From assembly GCA_040394255.1 (NCBI GenBank), contig JBEBSP010000054.1, positions 1-16,254 of the forward strand: DNA of 16,254 nucleotides, read 5' to 3'. Made by a program: the position numbers and the translations under genes. The stretch is from Agaricicola taiwanensis_A. Its GTDB lineage: Bacteria; Pseudomonadota; Alphaproteobacteria; Rhizobiales; Methylopilaceae. The notes beneath the pieces were generated by a model that saw only the letters and a list, made by a program, of their open reading frames with translations, ran no database searches and was not told the DNA's origin. Below, one piece after another: positions 7,794 through 14,379 of this stretch (position 1 is its first letter; each line of letters begins with the position of its first letter).

Positions 7794-8567
7794 TCAGCGG
7801 TTCTGGAATCGGGGTGGACGCTTCCCGGCAAAAGCGGCCATTCCCTCCTTCTGATCCCCGGTGCCGAACAGGGCATAGAAGGCGCGGCGCTCGAAGCGCA
7901 GGCCCTCCGCCAGCGGCGTTTCGAAGGCGGCGTTGACCGCTTCCTTCGCAAGGAGGACAGCGGGGCGCGACAGCGCGGCGATGCGCGCCGCCGCCGTGAG
8001 CGCCTCGTCGAGGAGATCGGCGGCGGGCACGACGCGCGCCACCAGCCCCGCCCGCTCGGCTTCGGCGGCGTCCATCATCCGGCCGGTGAGGCACAGATCC
8101 ATGGCCTTGGCCTTGCCGATGGCGCGGGCGAGCCGCTGGGTGCCGCCGGAGCCGGGAATGATGCCCAGCGTGATTTCGGGCTGGCCGAACTTCGCCGTGT
8201 CGGCCGCGATGATGAAGTCGCACATCATGGCGAGCTCGCAGCCGCCGCCCAGCGCATAGCCCGCCACCGCCGCGATGACCGGCTTGCGCGCCCGCGACAC
8301 CGCGTCCCAGGAGCCGATGAAATCCCGAAGATAGGTGTCGGGAAAGGCGAGGTCCTTCATCTCCTTGATGTCGGCGCCGGCCGCAAAGGCCTTGTCGGAC
8401 CCGGTGATGACCACCGCGCCGATGGCCTCGTCGGCCTCGAAGGCTTCCAGCGCGTGGTTGAGATCGGCGACCAGCGCGGCGGACAGCGCGTTCAGCGCCT
8501 CGGGCCGGTTGAGGCGGATCAGCCCGACGGCGCCATGGGTCTCGGCGAGGATGGTGTCGTAGGTCAT
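7794..8567 (-). CDS. Enoyl-CoA hydratase (crotonase family)
   Basis: This 257-residue protein is predicted to hydrate trans-2-enoyl-CoA to 3-hydroxyacyl-CoA, as in fatty-acid or related acyl-CoA breakdown. Seen: LIRLNRPEALNALS at the N-terminus, the oxyanion-hole segment FAAGADIKEM (61-70), GYALGGGCELAMMCD (103-117), and GQPEITLGIIPGSGGTQRL (128-146). The two catalytic glutamates expected from rat enoyl-CoA hydratase (Glu144 and Glu164) correspond to Glu111 and Glu131, with the same 20-residue spacing. The end KRPPRFQNR is normal. The ATG at 8565-8567 has GAGGAG about 10 nt upstream. It follows mutM by 19 bp, probably as an operon. The substrate range cannot be told from sequence. Confidence 0.92.
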   Translation of the reverse strand: MTYDTILAETHGAVGLIRLNRPEALNALSAALVADLNHALEAFEADEAIGAVVITGSDKAFAAGADIKEMKDLAFPDTYLRDFIGSWDAVSRARKPVIAAVAGYALGGGCELAMMCDFIIAADTAKFGQPEITLGIIPGSGGTQRLARAIGKAKAMDLCLTGRMMDAAEAERAGLVARVVPAADLLDEALTAAARIAALSRPAVLLAKEAVNAAFETPLAEGLRFERRAFYALFGTGDQKEGMAAFAGKRPPRFQNR

Positions 8568-8586
8568 GCGGCGGGAACTCCTCAGG

Positions 8587-9453
8587 TCAGGTCTGGCAGA
8601 CGGGGCAGAAGAAGGTGGAGCGGCCGGTCTGGACCATGCGCGTTACCGTGCCACGGCAGCCCGGCGTCGGGCAGGGCGCGCCTTCACGGTCGTAGACCCG
8701 GAAGGTGTGCTGGAAGTAGCCAAGCTCGCCGTTGGTCTGGGCGTGGTCGCGCAGGGAAGAGCCGCCGGCCGCCACCGCCGCGACGAGCACCTCGCGGATG
8801 GCGGTCGCCAGCCGTTCGGAGCGCACCGACGGGCCTCCGGATTTCGTCGCCAGGGTGCCCGCCGCGCGCTTCGGCGACAGGCCCGAACGGTGAAGCGCCT
8901 CGCAGGCATAGATGTTGCCGATGCCCGCCACCAGCCGCTGGTCGAGCAGGGCCGCCTTCAGGCTGGTGGTCTTGCCGCGGAAGGCGGCCGCCAGCGTCGC
9001 CGCCGAAAGCTCGTTGCCGAGGGGTTCGAGGCCGAGCTTGCGGAAGAAGGGGTGATCGGCCAGCCGGGCGCGCGGGACCAGAAGCATGAAGCCGAAGCGG
9101 CGCGGATCGTTGTAGGTGACGGTCGCTCCCCCCAAGCGAAACACCACATGGTCGTGGGCGCTGATGCGTGAGCGGGCATGGTGGAAGCCGCCCGGCGCGT
9201 CGCCCTCGATGCGGAAGGAGCCGGACATGCCGAGGTGCATGACCAGCACCTCGCCGTCGTCGAGATCGGCCAGCAGGTATTTCGCCCGCCGGTCGAGGCT
9301 CACCACCCTGCGGCCGGTCAGACGCCCGGCGAAACGCTCGGGCAGCGGGAAGCGCAGGTCGGGCCGGCGGGCCTCGACCTCGTCGAACCTTGCGTCGACC
9401 ATGACCGGTGCGAGGCCACGCCGCACGGTTTCCACTTCGGGCAGTTCGGGCAT
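8587..9453 (-). CDS. mutM: Formamidopyrimidine-DNA glycosylase (8-oxoguanine repair)
   Basis: MutM/Fpg removes 8-oxoguanine and formamidopyrimidines and nicks the abasic site. The product is 288 residues. Seen: N-terminal PELPEVETVRRGL with Pro2 as the Schiff-base nucleophile and Glu3, Lys58 in LDRRAKYLL, the loop HLGMSGSF with the lesion-probing Met, DPRRFGF, the H2TH region GIGNIYACEALHRSGL, and a C-terminal zinc finger with Cys261, Cys266, Cys283 and Cys286. The first pair is spaced C-x4-C (CPTPGC), not the C-x2-C of E. coli. The PELPEVETVRRGL start and LHRSGLSP favour MutM over Nei. The ATG at 9451-9453 has AAGGA 5 nt upstream. Confidence 0.96.
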   Translation of the reverse strand: MPELPEVETVRRGLAPVMVDARFDEVEARRPDLRFPLPERFAGRLTGRRVVSLDRRAKYLLADLDDGEVLVMHLGMSGSFRIEGDAPGGFHHARSRISAHDHVVFRLGGATVTYNDPRRFGFMLLVPRARLADHPFFRKLGLEPLGNELSAATLAAAFRGKTTSLKAALLDQRLVAGIGNIYACEALHRSGLSPKRAAGTLATKSGGPSVRSERLATAIREVLVAAVAAGGSSLRDHAQTNGELGYFQHTFRVYDREGAPCPTPGCRGTVTRMVQTGRSTFFCPVCQT

Positions 9454-9480
9454 CTTTGTCCTTCGGATCAGCGCCGCGAA

Positions 9481-9509
9481 CCTAGCGCCCGACCTTCCGC
9501 TGCGCTAGG
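9481..9509. promoter_or_regulatory. 8-bp inverted repeat in the mutM/ubiE divergent promoter region
   Basis: CCTAGCGC (9481-9488) and GCGCTAGG (9502-9509) form a perfect 8-bp inverted repeat with a 13-bp spacer in the 91-bp region between divergent mutM and ubiE. Read on either strand, the arm gives GCGCTAGG followed by GT or TT, so TAGGGT (plus) and TAGGTT (minus) are possible but poor -10 elements. It may be an operator or the mirrored core of two promoters. No clear -35 was found. Confidence 0.35.
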
Positions 9510-9544
9510 GTCCGGCCGCGACGATCACGAGGATTTTCCAAACG

Positions 9545-10315
9545 ATGCCCGGACCTTCCGGCGACCAGGCCGCCACCCATTTCGGTTTCGAGACCGTGCC
9601 CCTGACGGAAAAGCAGGCGCGGGTCGACGATGTCTTCGCCAGCGTGGCGCGGCGCTACGACATCATGAACGACCTGATGTCCGGCGGGCTGCACCGCGCC
9701 TGGAAGAACGCCTTCATCACCGAACTGGACCTGCCGCGCACCGCCCGGCGCTTCGATCTGCTGGATGTCGCGGGCGGCACCGGCGACATCGCCTTCCGGG
9801 CGCTGAAACGCGGCGGGCACGGCGTGGCGGTGACCCTGCTCGACATCAACGGCCCGATGCTGGAGGTCGCGCGCGAACGCGCTGAAGATAAAGGTTTTTC
9901 CGACCGGATCGAGGTGGTGCAGGGCAACGCCGAGAGCCTGCCCTTCCCGGACGGTTCGTTCGACGCCGTGACCATCGCCTTCGGCATCCGCAACGTGCCG
10001 CGCATCCCGCTGGCGCTGAAGGAGTTCCGGCGCGTCCTGAAGATCGGCGGGCGCTTCGCCTGCCTGGAGTTCTCCGACGTCACCGTGCCCGGCCTCGACA
10101 AGCTCTATGAGCTCTATTCCTTCCACGCGATCCCGAGGATCGGCGAGTGGGTGGCGGGCGACGCTGAATCCTATCAGTATCTCGTTGAATCCATTCGCCA
10201 ATTCCCGGACGGACCGGAGTTCGCCGACATGATCCGCGAGGCCGGCTTCGACCGGGTGTCCTTCACGCCGCTGACGGGAGGCGTCGCCGCCATCCATCGC
10301 GGCTGGAAGCTCTGA
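9545..10315 (+). CDS. ubiE: Demethylmenaquinone/ubiquinone C-methyltransferase UbiE
   Basis: UbiE transfers a methyl group from S-adenosylmethionine to the ring of the ubiquinone (and, if present, menaquinone) precursor. The product is 256 residues. Seen: the UbiE signature RRYDIMNDLMSGGLHRAWK (36-54), SAM-binding motif I LLDVAGGTGDIAFRAL (72-87), the acidic motif II LLDINGPML, and RVLKIGGRFACLEFS (second family signature). The ATG at 9545 has GAGGA upstream. It is the first gene of a plus-strand run with ubiB 7 bp downstream, which supports a role in quinone synthesis. Nothing in the window indicates whether menaquinone is also made. Confidence 0.95.
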   Translation: MPGPSGDQAATHFGFETVPLTEKQARVDDVFASVARRYDIMNDLMSGGLHRAWKNAFITELDLPRTARRFDLLDVAGGTGDIAFRALKRGGHGVAVTLLDINGPMLEVARERAEDKGFSDRIEVVQGNAESLPFPDGSFDAVTIAFGIRNVPRIPLALKEFRRVLKIGGRFACLEFSDVTVPGLDKLYELYSFHAIPRIGEWVAGDAESYQYLVESIRQFPDGPEFADMIREAGFDRVSFTPLTGGVAAIHRGWKL

Positions 10316-10322
10316 GGGCATC

Positions 10323-11912
10323 GTGGCGGGAGCGATCCGACACAGCCTGAGACTGGCCCGGGCGGCCTTCGTCTTCGGACGCGAGGGCGCCCTGGCGGAT
10401 GTGGAGCCTGCCGGCGCTCCACCCCCTGTTCTTCTTGGGCTTAAGATCATCCGCATGTTGGCGCGCCGAGACAAGAAGGCGGCTCCCGACCGGATATCGG
10501 CGGCGCTGTCCAAGCTCGGACCGTCCTACATCAAGCTCGGCCAGTTCCTCGCCACCCGGCCCGACGTGGTGGGCATGCGGGTGGCGCGCGACCTCGAACA
10601 CCTCCAGGACCGTGTCGCGCCCTTCCCCCAGGCCGCCGCGATCGCCACCGTGGAGGCCGCCGCGGGCTGCACCATCGACCGCATCTACCGCAGCTTCGGC
10701 CCGTCGGTGGCGGCAGCCTCCATCGCGCAGGTGCACCGCGCCAGCGTGGACGACGGCGCGGGCGAGGGGGGCACAGGCGAGCGCGCGGTCGCCGTCAAGG
10801 TGATCCGGCCCGGCGTCGCCAAACTGTTCCGGCGCGATCTGGAGACCATGGCCTTCGCCGCGCGCATGATGGAGCGCTTCCAGCCGGCGTCCCGGCGGCT
10901 GCGCCCGGTGGCGGTGGTGGCCGAACTTGCCCGCTCGGTCGCGCTGGAGCTGGACCTTCGCATGGAAGCGGCCGCGCTGTCGGAGATGGCGGAGAACACG
11001 GCGGGCGACCCCGGCTTTCGCCTGCCCGGCGTCGACTGGGAGCGGACCTCGCGCGACGTGCTGACGCTGGACTGGGTGGACGGCGTCCAGCTGGCCGACC
11101 TCGCCGGGCTGGAAGCCGCCGGCCACGACCTTCGCGCGCTGGCGCGCCTCTTGATCGAGAGCTTCCTCCAGCAGGCCATGCGCGACGGCTTCTTCCACGC
11201 CGACATGCATCCGGGCAACCTGTTCGTCGACGCCTCCGGCGCGATCGTCGCCGTCGACCTGGGCATCGTCGGGCGGCTCGGGCCGAAGGAGCGGCGCTTC
11301 CTCGCTGAAATCCTCTACGGCTTCATCACCCGCGACTATGTCCGCGTCGCCCGCGTCCACTTCGAGGCGGGCTATGTGCCGACCGGCCAGTCCGTGAACG
11401 ACTTCGCCCAGGCGCTGCGGGCCATCGGCGAGCCGATCCACAACCGCACCGCCTCGCAGATCTCCATGGCGCGGCTGCTGACCCAGCTGTTCGAGGTGAC
11501 CGAGCTGTTCCGGATGGAAACCCGCACGGAGCTGGTGCTGTTGCAGAAGACCATGGTGGTGGTGGAGGGCGTGGCGCGCAAGCTGGACCCCGACCTCAAC
11601 ATCTGGTCGGCCTCCGAGCCGACGGTGCGGGCCTTCATGACGCGCGCGCTCGGCCCCGCCGGCGTGATCGAGGGCGCGGCGGACGGCATCGGGCGGATGG
11701 GCCGGGCGCTGGCCGACCTGCCCGACATCCTCGACCGGGGCGAGAAGCTGGCGCATCGTCTGGAAGAGGCGGTGGAACGCGGCTTCCCGCTGGCGCCGGA
11801 GAGCGTGCGGGCCATCGCCGAGGGCGAGGCGCGCGGCCAGCGGCTGGGCCAGGCGGCCATGTGGCTGGCGGCGCTGGCGCTGGTGGCCATCGCCGTGCGG
11901 CTGGCATTCTAG
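10323..11912 (+). CDS. ubiB: UbiB, atypical protein-kinase-like ubiquinone biosynthesis factor
   Basis: UbiB is a membrane-anchored ADCK/ABC1-family ATPase needed for aerobic ubiquinone synthesis, probably by helping handle lipid intermediates. The product is 529 residues. Seen: the family-specific KxGQ motif KLGQFLATRPD (71-81), the Ala-rich loop AAASIAQVHRA replacing the usual glycine-rich loop, AVKVIRPGV with the invariant Lys, the catalytic segment DGFFHADMHPGNLF and the metal-binding VDLG. A C-terminal hydrophobic helix (about residues 510-529) ends the protein. Only one clear membrane segment is visible, whereas E. coli UbiB has two. The start is GTG, 7 bp after ubiE. The stop overlaps the coaBC Shine-Dalgarno region. 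Confidence 0.94.
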   Translation: MAGAIRHSLRLARAAFVFGREGALADVEPAGAPPPVLLGLKIIRMLARRDKKAAPDRISAALSKLGPSYIKLGQFLATRPDVVGMRVARDLEHLQDRVAPFPQAAAIATVEAAAGCTIDRIYRSFGPSVAAASIAQVHRASVDDGAGEGGTGERAVAVKVIRPGVAKLFRRDLETMAFAARMMERFQPASRRLRPVAVVAELARSVALELDLRMEAAALSEMAENTAGDPGFRLPGVDWERTSRDVLTLDWVDGVQLADLAGLEAAGHDLRALARLLIESFLQQAMRDGFFHADMHPGNLFVDASGAIVAVDLGIVGRLGPKERRFLAEILYGFITRDYVRVARVHFEAGYVPTGQSVNDFAQALRAIGEPIHNRTASQISMARLLTQLFEVTELFRMETRTELVLLQKTMVVVEGVARKLDPDLNIWSASEPTVRAFMTRALGPAGVIEGAADGIGRMGRALADLPDILDRGEKLAHRLEEAVERGFPLAPESVRAIAEGEARGQRLGQAAMWLAALALVAIAVRLAF

Positions 11913-11920
11913 GAGCGATC

Positions 11921-13120
11921 ATGCTGAACGGACGGCGCATTCTCCTGGTGGTCGGCGGCGGCATCGCCGCCTACAAGGCGCTCGACCTGGTGCGTCGGCT
12001 GAAGGAGCGCGGGGCCGTCGTCCGCGCGGTGATGACCGGGGGCGCGCGGGAGTTCATCACGCCCCTGTCCATGGGCACGGTCACCGGCGAACGGGTCTTC
12101 ACCGACCTGTTCGACCTGACCGACGAGCACGACGTCGGCCACATACGGCTCGCCCGCGACTGCGACCTGGTGGTGGTCGCGCCCGCCACCGCCGACCTGA
12201 TGGCCAAGATGGCCACCGGGCTTGCGGGCGACCTCGCCTCGACCCTGCTGCTGGCGACCGACCGGCCGGTGCTGATCGCGCCGGCCATGAACCCGACCAT
12301 GTGGGCCGCTGCGCCGACGCAGCGGAACATGGCCCGCCTCGTCCAGGACGGCGTCCACAGCGTCGGCCCGGCGACGGGCGCCATGGCCGAGCGCGGCGAG
12401 AGCGGCCTCGGGCGGATGGCCGAGCCGCTGGAGATCGTCGCCGCCATCGAGGCGCATTTCGCGGAGGGACCACTGTCGGGCAAGCGCGTGGTGGTCACCT
12501 CCGGTCCGACCCACGAGCCGATCGACCCCGTGCGCGTCATCGCCAACCGCTCGTCCGGGCGGCAGGGCCACGCCATCGCGGAAGCCGCCGCGCGGGCGGG
12601 GGCGGAGGTGACGCTGGTTTCCGGCCCGGTCGCCCTGCCCGATCCGGCGGGCGTCACGGTGGTGCATGTGGAAACGGCGCGCGAGATGCTGGCGGCGGTG
12701 GAGCGGGCGCTGCCCGCCGACATCGCCGTCTTCGCCGCCGCCGTGGCCGACTGGCGCGTGGCCGAGACCGCGCCCCAGAAGATGAAGAAGACGGACGGGG
12801 CCATCCCCACACTCCGCTTCGTCGAAAATCCCGACATCCTGGCGACCGTCGCGCGCAGCACCGCGCGGCCCGCGCTGGTGGTGGGTTTCGCGGCGGAGAC
12901 CTCGGACGTCGTCGCCAACGCCGAGGCCAAGCGCGCCGCCAAGGGCTGCGACTGGATCGTCGCCAACGACGTGTCCGCCGCCACGGGCGTGTTCGGCGGC
13001 GCGGCCAACACAGTGCATCTCGTCACCGCCGGGGGCGTCGAGACCTGGCCGACCATGGCCAAGGAGGATGTCGCCCGGCGGCTGGTGGAGCGCATGGCGG
13101 CGGCGGGTGGCGAGGCGTGA
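11921..13120 (+). CDS. coaBC: Bifunctional CoaBC: phosphopantothenoylcysteine decarboxylase / phosphopantothenate-cysteine ligase
   Basis: CoaBC joins 4'-phosphopantothenate to cysteine (CoaB) and decarboxylates the product to 4'-phosphopantetheine (CoaC), both steps toward coenzyme A. The product is 399 residues. CoaC domain (about 1-180): ILLVVGGGIAAYKALDLVR with the FMN fold, His74 in DVGHIRLA (catalytic His75 in E. coli), and PAMNPTMW (121-128). CoaB domain: VTSGPTHEPIDPVRVI, NRSSGRQG, AAAVADWR, the KMKK lysine segment, and VANDV. The clamp residue equal to E. coli Cys158 is Arg158 here (AERGESGLGRM). The ATG at 11921 has AGGAG 5 nt upstream, beginning right after the ubiB stop. Confidence 0.95.
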   Translation: MLNGRRILLVVGGGIAAYKALDLVRRLKERGAVVRAVMTGGAREFITPLSMGTVTGERVFTDLFDLTDEHDVGHIRLARDCDLVVVAPATADLMAKMATGLAGDLASTLLLATDRPVLIAPAMNPTMWAAAPTQRNMARLVQDGVHSVGPATGAMAERGESGLGRMAEPLEIVAAIEAHFAEGPLSGKRVVVTSGPTHEPIDPVRVIANRSSGRQGHAIAEAAARAGAEVTLVSGPVALPDPAGVTVVHVETAREMLAAVERALPADIAVFAAAVADWRVAETAPQKMKKTDGAIPTLRFVENPDILATVARSTARPALVVGFAAETSDVVANAEAKRAAKGCDWIVANDVSAATGVFGGAANTVHLVTAGGVETWPTMAKEDVARRLVERMAAAGGEA

Positions 13121-13140
13121 CAAGGCGCCGGGCATTCGGC

Positions 13141-13185
13141 CCATCCTTCGAGACGCCTTGCTGCGCAAGGCTCCCCAGGATGAGG
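13141..13185 (+). repeat. Palindromic dispersed repeat, left copy
   Basis: A 45-bp element in the coaBC-dut gap. It opens with CCATCCTTCGAGACGCC (13141-13157), has a central hairpin with stem GCCTTGC/GCAAGGC and a TGC loop, and closes with GGCTCCCCAGGATGAGG (13169-13185). The form resembles short palindromic elements I recall as common in alphaproteobacterial intergenic regions (CATCCTTCGAGACGC near one end, CAGGATGAGG at the other). A second copy lies inverted 46 bp away. Confidence 0.75.
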
Positions 13186-13231
13186 CGGAGGATGCGAGAA
13201 TGCTGATAAATGAACCTTCCCAGCCCAATGA

Positions 13232-13274
13232 CCCCATTCCGAGGAGCCCGCATCGCGGGCGTCTCGAAGGATGG
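13232..13274 (-). repeat. Palindromic dispersed repeat, right copy (inverted)
   Basis: A 43-bp copy of the element at 13141-13185, in opposite orientation. Its arm GGCGTCTCGAAGGATGG (13258-13274) is the exact 17-bp reverse complement of 13141-13157. The central stem is GCCCGC/GCGGGC with an ATC loop. Its sequence differs from the left copy but pairing is kept. The outer end CCCCATTCCGAGGAGCC (13232-13248) is diverged from the left copy. The two copies could also pair with each other into one long stem-loop. It ends 38 bp before the chosen dut start. Confidence 0.75.
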
Positions 13275-13312
13275 AGCCGCGCATGACGCTTCCGCTTGAA
13301 GGACACTCTCCC

Positions 13313-13780
13313 ATGATCCAGGCCAAGATCCGCCAGCTGCCCCATGCCGAGGGCCTGCCGCTGCCGCACCGCGCCAGTGCCGAGGCCGCCGGCTTCGACC
13401 TCGCCGCCGCCGTGGCGGAGGATGCGCCGTTGGTGATCGCTCCCGGCGAGCGCCGCCTCGTGCCCACAGGGCTCGTGCTCCAGCTGCCGTCCGGTTACGA
13501 GGGACAGGTGCGGCCGCGCTCAGGCCTCGCGCTGCGCTACGGCGTCACCGTCCTGAACGCGCCGGGCACCATCGATGCCGACTATCGCGGCGAGGTGCAG
13601 GTGCTGCTCGTCAACCTCGGCGCGGAGCCTTTCGAGATAACGCGCGGATTGCGCATCGCACAGCTTGTGGTCGCGCCGGTTTCCCCAATATACTTGGAAG
13701 TCACGTGCAATATGGATGACACCCAACGCGGGGCTGGGGGATTCGGATCGACCGGCCTGCAAGGAGAGAGCGCGCAATGA
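13313..13780 (+). CDS. dut: Deoxyuridine 5'-triphosphate nucleotidohydrolase (dUTPase)
   Basis: Dut hydrolyses dUTP to dUMP and pyrophosphate, keeping uracil out of DNA and feeding dTMP synthesis; the enzyme is a homotrimer. The product is 155 residues. All five family motifs are visible: AGFDLAA (26-32), PRSGLA (68-73), NAPGTIDADYRGE (82-94) with catalytic Asp88 and Asp90, RGLRIAQLVV (111-120) and RGAGGFGSTG (139-148). The ATG at 13313 was chosen because MIQAKIRQLPHAEGLPLP fits the family N-terminus and AAGGA precedes it by 9 nt. In-frame ATGs at 13271 and 13283 are alternatives; the first lies inside the repeat. It overlaps the next gene by 4 nt (ATGA). Confidence 0.94.
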   Translation: MIQAKIRQLPHAEGLPLPHRASAEAAGFDLAAAVAEDAPLVIAPGERRLVPTGLVLQLPSGYEGQVRPRSGLALRYGVTVLNAPGTIDADYRGEVQVLLVNLGAEPFEITRGLRIAQLVVAPVSPIYLEVTCNMDDTQRGAGGFGSTGLQGESAQ

Positions 13781-14220
13781 ACCTTCTGCCGAGACGGAGC
13801 CTGCTCGCGGTCGCCGCCGTCATCGACATCGCCCACCACGCGCGGCCTTCGCCGATCGCGGCCAAGACCCTGTCGGCGCGGCACAACCTTCCGCCGCGTC
13901 ACCTGGAGACGCTGCTGCAGGTGCTGGTGCGCGCCGGCATCCTCAAGGGCGTGCGCGGCCCGCGCGGCGGCTATGAGCTGGCGCGCGAGCGGCGCAAGAT
14001 CACGGTTGCCGACATCATACGCGCCGCGTCGGGGCCAGACGAAGGCGAGACGGAAGAGGATTCCACCCTGCTGCGCGACGTGGTCGTGCCCGCCTTCGAG
14101 ACCGCGACCCTCGCTTTCCTCGAACGTCTCGACGACATCACGGTCGAGGATCTGTGCGAATCCGCCCAGAAGGGCAAGGTCTTCGGCGGCGGCGCGGCGA
14201 CCTACGATTTTACCATATAA
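13777..14220 (+). CDS. Rrf2-family transcriptional regulator lacking the Fe-S cysteine cluster
   Basis: A 147-residue DNA-binding regulator of the Rrf2 family. Seen: a winged helix-turn-helix over residues 1-75 with LPPRHLETLLQVLVRAGIL as the recognition region and the wing VRGPRGGYELAR (59-70), followed by ITVADIIRAASGP. Fe-S members such as IscR carry three spaced cysteines at about 90-106; here that stretch (EGETEEDSTLLRDVVV) has none and the only cysteine is Cys127. CymR of Gram-positive bacteria, a cysteine-metabolism repressor, also lacks the cluster. Because cysK follows at 159 bp, control of cysteine synthesis is a reasonable inference, not shown. It overlaps dut by 4 nt. Confidence 0.88.
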   Translation: MNLLPRRSLLAVAAVIDIAHHARPSPIAAKTLSARHNLPPRHLETLLQVLVRAGILKGVRGPRGGYELARERRKITVADIIRAASGPDEGETEEDSTLLRDVVVPAFETATLAFLERLDDITVEDLCESAQKGKVFGGGAATYDFTI

Positions 14221-14236
14221 TTTCTGTGTTTTAAGC

Positions 14237-14262
14237 CAAAACATGGACAGAAACGTGTTTTG
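14237..14262. promoter_or_regulatory. Candidate operator upstream of cysK
   Basis: CAAAACA (14237-14243) and TGTTTTG (14256-14262) form a perfect 7-bp inverted repeat with a 12-bp spacer, spanning 26 bp. An additional TGTTTT (14227-14232) lies just upstream, so the half-sites alternate. The repeat surrounds TGGACA (14244-14249), a -35-like hexamer, followed after 16 nt by TATGTA (14266-14271), a poor -10. The AT-rich stretch stands out from its GC-rich surroundings. It fits a binding site for the Rrf2 protein encoded next to it, but this is inference. Confidence 0.5.
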
Positions 14263-14284
14263 CATTATGTATCCGACAGGTTTT

Positions 14285-14334
14285 CGTGACGCCCGGCCGG
14301 AATCCGCCCTTGCCGAAAGCGCCTGAGCGTCACG
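14285..14334 (+). promoter_or_regulatory. Stem-loop in the cysK leader
   Basis: CGTGACGC (14285-14292) and GCGTCACG (14327-14334) are a perfect 8-bp inverted repeat separated by 34 nt. Downstream the octamer CGCAGAGC occurs twice (14333-14340 and 14353-14360), exactly 20 bp apart. If the promoter lies near 14244-14271, this structure is in the cysK 5' untranslated region. It does not resemble a riboswitch class I recognise. Confidence 0.4.
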
Positions 14335-14379
14335 CAGAGCAGAACAGAGTGCCGCAGAGCGCCATTTGAGGAGATTGCA

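Noticed and set aside
13271..13312. Earlier in-frame ATGs of dut (13271 and 13283)
   Set aside because: They add residues with no family support, and the first lies inside the dispersed repeat. The start at 13313 fits the dUTPase N-terminus.
11909..13369. Minus-strand open frames opposite coaBC
   Set aside because: They are shadows of coaBC and run through the repeat pair into dut, with no ribosome site or recognisable motif.
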